The notes beneath the pieces were generated by a model. That model saw only the letters and a program-made list of their open reading frames with translations. It was not told where the DNA came from and did not search any database. From an uncultured Ruminococcus sp. (lineage in GTDB: Bacteria; Bacillota; Clostridia; Oscillospirales; CAG-272): a stretch of 7,878 nucleotides of DNA. Every line of letters begins with the position of its first letter. Position 1 is the first letter of the stretch. The stretch covers positions 1 to 7,878 of the forward strand of contig CADBPA010000016.1 of NCBI GenBank assembly GCA_902796505.1. Reading direction: 5' to 3'. Below, piece after piece: positions 1 to 4,126 of this stretch. The position numbers and the translations under genes are program-made.

Positions 1-38
1 AAGATCACGCGGAAGCCGTTTTGTATCAGAGAAAGCCG

Positions 39-830
39 TCAGCCTGCGGCGAGCAGAGAACGCAGAAAGTCCTCGGCGTTCTCATAGGCCTTGAGGCTTT
101 TTTTCGAGATCTTCCCGGAAAACTCGGCGAGCGCGCGCAGGCAGATCACCGTGTCGTCGGGGAGAGTGTCGAAGCCGGGCTTTCCGGCAAGGGCGGTCGA
201 GGAAAGGTAGATCCCCCGGTCGGAGGCGAAGGCGTAATCCTCGTCGCTGCCGTTCGTGTACGGTGCGATCGGCGCGAGCCGATCCTCGTATTTGCGGAAA
301 TTCGCTTCCGAGAGAAGGCAGACGTAGTAGTCCCCGATCATCATATCGTCGGCAAGCGTACGGTCGTTTTCGATCAGCTGCCCCTCGTTCAGCGAATAGC
401 CGTCCAGCGTCGCGATCTTCTCCTCGGCCTTCTGCCGCTCTTCCGCGGAGAGGGTGTAGAGCGTCTCGAAATTCAGCCCGATCTTGCCGTCTCCCGAATA
501 ATCCCTGACGTAGTTTTTCGCCGAGGAAAGGAAGGTCTCATAGGGGGAAAAATCGCCGTTTTGCGAAGTTTTATGGACATTTTGCGGTCCCGCATAGAGC
601 AGATAGGCGTCATATTCCGGGCGCCTTGCCATCTGCAGAATCAGCACGACCCCGACGACGACGAGGAAGATCCCCGCGAGCAGATGCCATTTAGAATAAT
701 AGAGGAAATTTTCGACCTTGCGCCGCAGAGCGGACTTTTCGCCCTCCTCTTTTTCGGGCAGTTTCAGCTCGCCCGAAGGCTCGATCTTCTCGTCCGCCCG
801 GCGCTCCTCGCGTTCGTTTTGCTCACTCAT
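39..830 (-). CDS. Single-pass membrane protein of unknown function
   Basis: I do not recognise a named family. The 263-residue product starts with a highly charged, Glu/Lys/Arg-rich N-terminus (residues 1-40), then one strong membrane segment at about residues 48-67 (from WHLLAGIF to LILQM). A mostly polar region of ~195 residues follows, probably outside the cell because the basic stretch ALRRK and the YYSKWH motif precede the helix. No cleavable signal peptide, lipobox or catalytic motif is visible. I chose the ATG at 830 because it overlaps the glyA stop in the arrangement ATGAGTGA, an 8-base overlap typical of translational coupling. No good Shine-Dalgarno stands directly before it. An in-frame ATG at 887 would add 19 Arg/Pro-rich residues that are just glyA antiframe and is less likely. 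It is probably co-transcribed with glyA, but a functional link to glycine or folate metabolism is not shown by the sequence. Confidence 0.8.
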   Translation of the reverse strand: MSEQNEREERRADEKIEPSGELKLPEKEEGEKSALRRKVENFLYYSKWHLLAGIFLVVVGVVLILQMARRPEYDAYLLYAGPQNVHKTSQNGDFSPYETFLSSAKNYVRDYSGDGKIGLNFETLYTLSAEERQKAEEKIATLDGYSLNEGQLIENDRTLADDMMIGDYYVCLLSEANFRKYEDRLAPIAPYTNGSDEDYAFASDRGIYLSSTALAGKPGFDTLPDDTVICLRALAEFSGKISKKSLKAYENAEDFLRSLLAAG

Positions 831-2061
831 AGATCGGGAAGGCGCGGCAGGTTTCCGCCACCTCGGAGGCGATCGCCTCTTTTTCATGCTCGAAGTCGGT
901 CAGCGCGCGGCCGATCCATCCGCCGATCTTCTCCATTTCGCCCTCACGGAAGCCTCTCGTCGTGGTCGCCGGCGTGCCGACGCGCAGCCCGGAGGTGACC
1001 GTCGGCTTTTCGGGATCGCGCGGGACCGAATTTTTGTTCGCCGTGATATTCACCGCGTCGAGCCGCACCTCCAGCTCCCGTCCGGTCACTCCGGTGCCGA
1101 TCAGATTCAGCAGGATCAGGTGGTTGTCGGTACCGCCCGAAACCATCCGGATGCCCCGGCGGCGGAGCGACTCTTCGAGGGCTTTCGCGTTCTTGCGGAT
1201 CTGTTTTTGGTAGGCGCGAAACTCCTCGGTCATCGCCTCGCCGAGGCAGACGGCTTTCGCCGCGATGATGTGCATCAGCGGACCGCCCTGCACGCCGGGG
1301 AAGATCGCCTTGTCGATCTGCTTTGCGTACTGCTCCCGGCAGAGGATCATGCCGCCGCGCGGTCCGCGCAGCGTCTTATGCGTCGTGGTGGTCACCACGT
1401 CGGCAAACGGGACCGGCGAGGGATGCTCCCCGGCGGCGACCAGCCCGGCGATATGCGCCATATCCACCATCAGGTAGGCGCCGACCTCGTCGGCAATCTC
1501 GCGGAATTTTTGAAAATCGATCACGCGCGAGTAGGCGCTTGCCCCGGCGATGATCATCTTCGGGCGGTGTTCCTTCGCCAGCCGGCGGACCTCTTCGTAG
1601 TCGATGCGCTCGGTTTCGGGATCGACGCCGTAGGAGACCACGTGAAAATATTTTCCGGAAATATTGACCGGAGAGCCGTGCGAGAGATGCCCGCCCTCCG
1701 AAAGATTCATACCGAGAACGGTGTCGCCCGGCTGCAGAAGGGCGAAGAACACGGCGAGATTCGCGCTCGCGCCGGAGTGCGGCTGAACGTTGGCGTGTTC
1801 CGCTCCGAAGAGCGCCTTGGCGCGCTCACGCGCGATCTCCTCCACCTCGTCCACATATTGGCAGCCGCCGTAGTAGCGGTGTCCGGGATAGCCCTCGGCG
1901 TATTTGTTGGTCAGAATACCGCCTGCCGCCGTCAGCACCGCGCGGGAGACGTAGTTTTCGGAGGCGATCAGCTCGATGTGATCTCTCTGGCGGCAAAGCT
2001 CGCGTTCGCACGCCGCGCCGACGACCGGATCGAATCCGGAAAGCTCTTCAAAAAAGTTCAT
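823..2061 (-). CDS. glyA: Serine hydroxymethyltransferase
   Basis: This 412-residue cytosolic PLP enzyme interconverts serine plus tetrahydrofolate with glycine plus 5,10-methylene-tetrahydrofolate, the main entry of one-carbon units. Its length is normal for bacterial GlyA (~410-420). Visible hallmarks are LIASENY (31-37), NKYAEGYPG (52-60) with the catalytic Glu56, the YYGGC segment (63-67), SEGGHLSHGS (121-130), VDMAHIAGL (199-207) with Asp200/His203, and the Schiff-base motif TTTTHKTLRGPRGG (224-237) with Lys229 as in E. coli. SGLRVGTPA (357-365) follows, with the carboxylate-binding Arg360. Small departures from the usual pattern are His61 in YPGHRYY (commonly Lys) and ATTTRG (365-370), where a hydrophobic residue is more usual. 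The ATG at 2061 has an excellent ribosome site AAGGAGGA at 2067-2074. Transcription should start at the consensus promoter about 110 bases upstream. The downstream membrane-protein gene overlaps its stop. Confidence 0.97.
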   Translation of the reverse strand: MNFFEELSGFDPVVGAACERELCRQRDHIELIASENYVSRAVLTAAGGILTNKYAEGYPGHRYYGGCQYVDEVEEIARERAKALFGAEHANVQPHSGASANLAVFFALLQPGDTVLGMNLSEGGHLSHGSPVNISGKYFHVVSYGVDPETERIDYEEVRRLAKEHRPKMIIAGASAYSRVIDFQKFREIADEVGAYLMVDMAHIAGLVAAGEHPSPVPFADVVTTTTHKTLRGPRGGMILCREQYAKQIDKAIFPGVQGGPLMHIIAAKAVCLGEAMTEEFRAYQKQIRKNAKALEESLRRRGIRMVSGGTDNHLILLNLIGTGVTGRELEVRLDAVNITANKNSVPRDPEKPTVTSGLRVGTPATTTRGFREGEMEKIGGWIGRALTDFEHEKEAIASEVAETCRAFPIYE

Positions 2062-2066
2062 GGTTA

Positions 2067-2074
2067 TCCTCCTT
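2067..2074 (-). promoter_or_regulatory. Ribosome binding site of glyA
   Basis: The minus strand reads AAGGAGGA five bases before the glyA ATG at 2061. It is a near-perfect anti-Shine-Dalgarno match and fixes the start. Confidence 0.9.
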
Positions 2075-2076
2075 CA

Positions 2077-2133
2077 TTCCGATCGCCGGCAGAACGCGCG
2101 TCCCTCCGGCGTACCCCATCGGCGTACTCGGAA
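2077..2133 (-). promoter_or_regulatory. Structured part of the glyA leader
   Basis: On the minus strand the outer bases TTCCGA (2133-2128) and TCGGAA (2082-2077) are complementary. Inside them the octamer GTACGCCG occurs twice (plus-strand 2120-2127 and 2107-2114). A single CCGGCG (2089-2084) can pair with either copy, giving two mutually exclusive hairpins just ahead of the ribosome site at 2067-2074. It does not match any riboswitch consensus I know (glycine, THF, SAM, T-box). Pairing was found by eye only, so a regulatory role is inference. Confidence 0.3.
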
Positions 2134-2149
2134 AAAGAAAACGGCTTGT

Positions 2150-2204
2150 ACAAAGCGAAAAGAGAAACGTTTTTATTTATTATACAACATTCTTTTCGCT
2201 TTGT
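2150..2204. promoter_or_regulatory. Perfect 14-bp inverted repeat around the glyA start site
   Basis: ACAAAGCGAAAAGA at 2150-2163 on the plus strand recurs exactly on the minus strand at 2204-2191, with 27 bases between the arms. The right arm covers the last bases of the -35 and most of the promoter spacer. The left arm lies at about +9 to +22. Arm centres are 41 bp apart, close to four helical turns. Only the left arm would be transcribed, so an RNA hairpin from this promoter is excluded. A two-site DNA operator (two repressor dimers or a DNA loop) is the simplest reading. Confidence 0.6.
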
Positions 2205-2207
2205 CAA
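2179..2207 (-). promoter_or_regulatory. Consensus sigma-A promoter of glyA
   Basis: The minus strand has a perfect -35 TTGACA (2202-2207), a 17-base spacer and a perfect -10 TATAAT (2179-2184). The expected start is about 2172, giving a ~110-base leader before glyA. An A/T-rich stretch with its own small inverted repeat (AAATAT/ATATTT, 2220-2236) sits just upstream of the -35 and could act as an UP element. A promoter this close to consensus, overlapped by an inverted repeat, is often one that is repressed. Confidence 0.93.
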
Positions 2208-2237
2208 ACCTTTCGGGGCAAATATTTCAGATATTTT

Positions 2238-2287
2238 CAGGTCAAAGGATCTCCTCCTCAAGCAGGTCAAAGGATCTCCTGTTCAAG
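2238..2287. repeat. 25-bp tandem duplication upstream of glyA promoter
   Basis: Two directly abutting 25-base units, 2238-2262 and 2263-2287, both beginning CAGGTCAAAGGATCTCCT, match at 23 of 25 positions (differences at unit positions 19 and 20). Each unit contains the small dyad AGGA-TC-TCCT. The pair sits about 65-115 bases upstream of the predicted glyA start, between the ATPase hairpin and the promoter. It could be a pair of activator sites or simple replication slippage. Confidence 0.8.
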
Positions 2288-2310
2288 ACTCCGGAATTCG
2301 TCCGTATCCC

Positions 2311-2330
2311 AAAACGCCTCCGAAGAGGCG
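2311..2330 (-). terminator. Hairpin with UUCG loop after the ATPase gene
   Basis: The minus strand reads CGCCTC-TTCG-GAGGCG (2330-2315) followed by TTTT (2314-2311). It lies 48 bases after the ATPase stop. The six-pair stem with a UUCG tetraloop should be very stable, but the U-tract is short (four), so termination may be incomplete. It separates the ATPase from glyA. Confidence 0.7.
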
Positions 2331-2378
2331 GAATTTTCGATCGCGGCGAAGAAATTTTGAAATTGACCGTGTCCCCGT

Positions 2379-3671
2379 TCAGTTGTAATACAAACTGTCG
2401 GGATCCAGCAAAAAGTCCAAAACGTTCATGATGATAAAGCCGTTTTCGTCCTGCCAGGTTTTCACGTGGTCCTGAACGATGATGAATTTTTTGAAACTGT
2501 CGTTGATCCCCAAAAGCGGCTTGCGTTCCTGCTCCATCTTTTGCGCGTCGGGAATCGAGAAAGCCGACTGTATATAATATCGCTTGCTCCCGAGATTGCA
2601 GACAAAGTCTACCTCGTACGGAATGATTTTTTGCTTTCCGTTCTCGGCGCGGGCGGATCTTTCAACGACGCCGACGTCAACGCTGTAGCCGCGCGCGATC
2701 AGCTCGTTATAGATCAGATTTTCGAGAATATGCGGTTGTTCCTGCTGGCGAAAATGCAATCGCGCATTCCGGAGTCCGATATCGGTAAAATAATATTTAT
2801 AGGGGGAATTGATGTGGCGTTTTCCCTTAACGTCATATCGCTCCGCTTTGGACAGAATAAAGGCGTCGATCAAATGATCGAGATAAGACGAGACCGTTTT
2901 TTCACTGATCTTCATGCCGTTTGACGAGAAGGCATTCGCAAGTTTCAACGGATTGGTCAGCGATCCGACGGATGAGGATACAACGTTCAGAAGATTTTCC
3001 ATCAGCATGGGATTTTTCAAGGGATGCCTTTCGGAAATATCTTTGATATAAACGGCGCTTAAAAGATCCGTAAGATATTTGATCTTGTCCGCTTCTGTTT
3101 TGCGATCCAGAATCATCGGGAGACCGCCGTAGGTCGAGTATTCGTAAAAACCGTCGTATTTATCTCCGTTGTACGCGGACATAAATTCCGCAAAGGAGAG
3201 GGGATATACGCGGATCTCGTCTCCTCTGCCGCGAAATTCCGTCATAACGTCGGAAGAAAGAAACTTGGAATTACTGCCGGTGACGTAAACGTCAACGTTT
3301 CCGCGGTGAAGGAGCTCGTTCAGAATTCCGTAAAGGCGGATCGGCTCTCGGCTTTTGAGTTCTTTTTGCGAGATCGCGAATTGAACTTCATCCAAAAGAA
3401 TATAAAACGTTTCCGTCCCGTTTCGGATCGAATCGTTCAGAAATTTCGCCAGGGCGTCCGGCTGCCGGTACTGTCGGTTCCGGTCTTCATCCAGCGCAAG
3501 CGAAATGATATGATCTTCTCCCACCCCGCAAGACAGCAAATAATCCCGATAAATGTGAAAAAGCAGATAACTTTTTCCGCAGCGACGAATGCCGGTGATC
3601 ACTTTGACAAGTCCGTTTTCTTTCCGGTCTATCAGCTGCTTTAAATAACGATCTCTCGGAATGGTTTTCAT
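2379..3671 (-). CDS. AAA_14 / DUF4143 family P-loop ATPase
   Basis: This 430-residue protein has the architecture of the COG1373 group: an AAA+ type ATPase followed by DUF4143, a degenerate PD-(D/E)XK-like fold. Visible features are Walker A GIRRCGKS (27-34), Walker B FYILLDEVQ (89-97), a sensor-like TGSNSKFLSS (131-140), the conserved FRGRGDEIRVYPLSFAEF (146-163) and YGGLP (181-185). The C-terminal part has HILENLIYNEL (314-324), YEVDFV (352-357) and YYIQSAFSI (365-373), where Gln replaces a nuclease ExK, so cleavage activity is doubtful. The cellular role of this family is unknown; it is often multicopy and patchily distributed in Clostridia and other anaerobes. I chose the ATG at 3671 because AGGAG lies six bases upstream. 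An in-frame ATG at 3698 (adding MFFRKKERF) has no ribosome site. Three hand-counted 60-base samples gave 42-45% GC against 60-68% in two samples of the M48 gene, suggesting acquisition by transfer. Confidence 0.92.
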   Translation of the reverse strand: MKTIPRDRYLKQLIDRKENGLVKVITGIRRCGKSYLLFHIYRDYLLSCGVGEDHIISLALDEDRNRQYRQPDALAKFLNDSIRNGTETFYILLDEVQFAISQKELKSREPIRLYGILNELLHRGNVDVYVTGSNSKFLSSDVMTEFRGRGDEIRVYPLSFAEFMSAYNGDKYDGFYEYSTYGGLPMILDRKTEADKIKYLTDLLSAVYIKDISERHPLKNPMLMENLLNVVSSSVGSLTNPLKLANAFSSNGMKISEKTVSSYLDHLIDAFILSKAERYDVKGKRHINSPYKYYFTDIGLRNARLHFRQQEQPHILENLIYNELIARGYSVDVGVVERSARAENGKQKIIPYEVDFVCNLGSKRYYIQSAFSIPDAQKMEQERKPLLGINDSFKKFIIVQDHVKTWQDENGFIIMNVLDFLLDPDSLYYN

Positions 3672-3677
3672 AAAACG

Positions 3678-3682
3678 CTCCT
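3678..3682 (-). promoter_or_regulatory. Ribosome binding site of the ATPase gene
   Basis: The minus strand reads AAAAAGGAGCGTTTT before the ATG at 3671, with AGGAG about six bases from the start. It follows directly on the palindrome, so a hairpin formed by that palindrome in the mRNA would end at this site. It decides the start at 3671 over 3698. Confidence 0.8.
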
Positions 3683-3684
3683 TT

Positions 3685-3720
3685 TTACGAAAAAACATAA
3701 TAATTTATCTTTTTTCGTAA
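3685..3720. promoter_or_regulatory. Palindromic element at the ATPase start site (copy 1)
   Basis: TTACGAAAAAA (3685-3695) and TTTTTTCGTAA (3710-3720) are perfect 11-base inverted arms around a 14-base AT-rich spacer. Four of the seven spacer pairs are also symmetric, so 15 of 18 positions match overall. The predicted start (~3716) falls in the right arm. It could be an operator covering +1, or a leader hairpin next to the ribosome site. A second copy lies at 3856-3891. Confidence 0.7.
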
Positions 3721-3722
3721 TC

Positions 3723-3751
3723 ATTATATCATACGCGAACAGAAAAGTCAA
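3723..3751 (-). promoter_or_regulatory. Sigma-A promoter of the ATPase gene
   Basis: The minus strand has -35 TTGACT (3746-3751), a 17-base spacer and a perfect -10 TATAAT (3723-3728) preceded by TGA, an extended -10. The predicted start is near 3716, inside the palindrome, giving a leader of about 45 bases. Confidence 0.88.
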
Positions 3752-3855
3752 GAGAAAAACGCAAATATCCGGAGAGGGATTTCCTGCTTTTTACTCCTTT
3801 TTTGTCTGCCTCTGAACCTTTTTTCGCCGCTTTTGTCCGCAAACGCTCTGTTCTG

Positions 3856-3891
3856 CTACGAAAAAACATCATATGTTAACTTTTTTCGTAA
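3856..3891. repeat. Palindromic element, copy 2, without a promoter
   Basis: CTACGAAAAAA (3856-3866) and TTTTTTCGTAA (3881-3891) flank a 14-base spacer, as in copy 1. Aligning 3857-3894 with 3686-3723 gives 34 identities in 38 positions, including the flanking TCA. The two copies are in the same orientation with centres 171 bp apart. No TATAAT lies at the position matching the copy 1 promoter. It is either an upstream partner site for the same protein or the relic of a second cassette. Confidence 0.75.
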
Positions 3892-3909
3892 TCACCTCGT
3901 TTTGCACGG

Positions 3910-3938
3910 AAAAAAAGCGCCTTCGAGGAGGCGCTTTT
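3910..3938 (-). terminator. Intrinsic terminator after the M48 gene
   Basis: The minus strand reads AAAA-GCGCCT (to 3929), loop CCTCGA, AGGCGC (3922-3917), then seven T (3916-3910). It begins 18 bases after the stop at 3957 of the shifted frame and about 90 bases after the stop at 4028. That fits 3957 being the ancestral end of the M48 gene. Confidence 0.9.
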
Positions 3939-3956
3939 CGCTTTTGGCTTTCCGTT

Positions 3957-4126
3957 TTACTTGTTTTCCGTATTTTCCTTTTTCTCATAGATCAGCGCGC
4001 CGGGGATCTGCTCGAATCCCGCGCCCTTCACGAGATCGTAGTCGAACAGCGAGTATTGCCGGTCGCTTGTCGTGTCGAGATGGCGGAAGACCTTATGGAA
4101 GATCTCTTCCCTCTTCTCCTGCGGTC
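3957..4126 (-). pseudogene. Out-of-frame C-terminal tail of the M48 protease
   Basis: This is the probable original 3' end of the M48 gene, now in the -1 frame. It encodes about 55 residues beginning PQEKREEIFHKVF and including YSLFDYDLVKGAGF and PGALIYEKK, then a TAA. It has mixed hydrophobic/charged composition like the rest of the protein. The annotated frame over the same bases gives only RRRRGKRSSIRSS-type residues. Restoring one C at GACCGCAG (giving Asp-Pro-Gln) would join the frames. The terminator 18 bases beyond its stop supports this as the real end. Confidence 0.75.

Larger units (their letters stand above)
2062..2378. other. Intergenic region between ATPase gene and glyA
   Basis: This 317-base stretch has no credible gene; the open frames crossing it lack ribosome sites or family similarity. 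From the ATPase side it holds the UUCG hairpin, the 25-bp tandem repeat, a small AT-rich dyad (2220-2236), the glyA promoter inside a 14-bp inverted repeat, and the ~110-base glyA leader ending in a strong ribosome site. Confidence 0.8.
3672..3956. other. Intergenic region between the M48 gene and the ATPase gene
   Basis: This 285-base stretch holds, from the M48 side, a strong terminator, palindrome copy 2, a purine/pyrimidine-skewed stretch (about 3752-3855) in which I see no gene with a ribosome site, the ATPase promoter, palindrome copy 1 and the ATPase ribosome site. Confidence 0.8.

Noticed and set aside
21..998. Long plus-strand open frame opposite the membrane protein and glyA
   Set aside because: It is a GC-rich antisense shadow: Arg/Pro/Gly-rich, no family resemblance, no ribosome site, opposite two well supported genes.
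2064..2270. 68-codon minus-strand open frame in the glyA leader
   Set aside because: It would begin upstream of the glyA promoter and runs through promoter and leader; no homology or ribosome site. The leader function explains the sequence better.
718..2388. 556-codon plus-strand open frame opposite glyA
   Set aside because: It covers the real glyA and its promoter in antisense and then runs into the intergenic repeats; composition is that of a shadow frame.
3672..3698. ATPase starting at the ATG at 3698 (N-terminus MFFRKKERF)
   Set aside because: No ribosome site precedes it and its codons are the palindrome arm; the ATG at 3671 has AGGAG at six bases.
3729..3869. 46-codon basic minus-strand open frame from palindrome copy 2 to the ATPase -10
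   Set aside because: The nearest GAGGTGA is about 20 bases from the start, there is no promoter, and it ends inside the ATPase promoter. It is kept only as evidence in the relic-cassette finding.
3685..3891. CRISPR array or MITE
   Set aside because: Only two palindromic copies, no regular spacers, no target-site duplication or terminal transposon ends that I can see.
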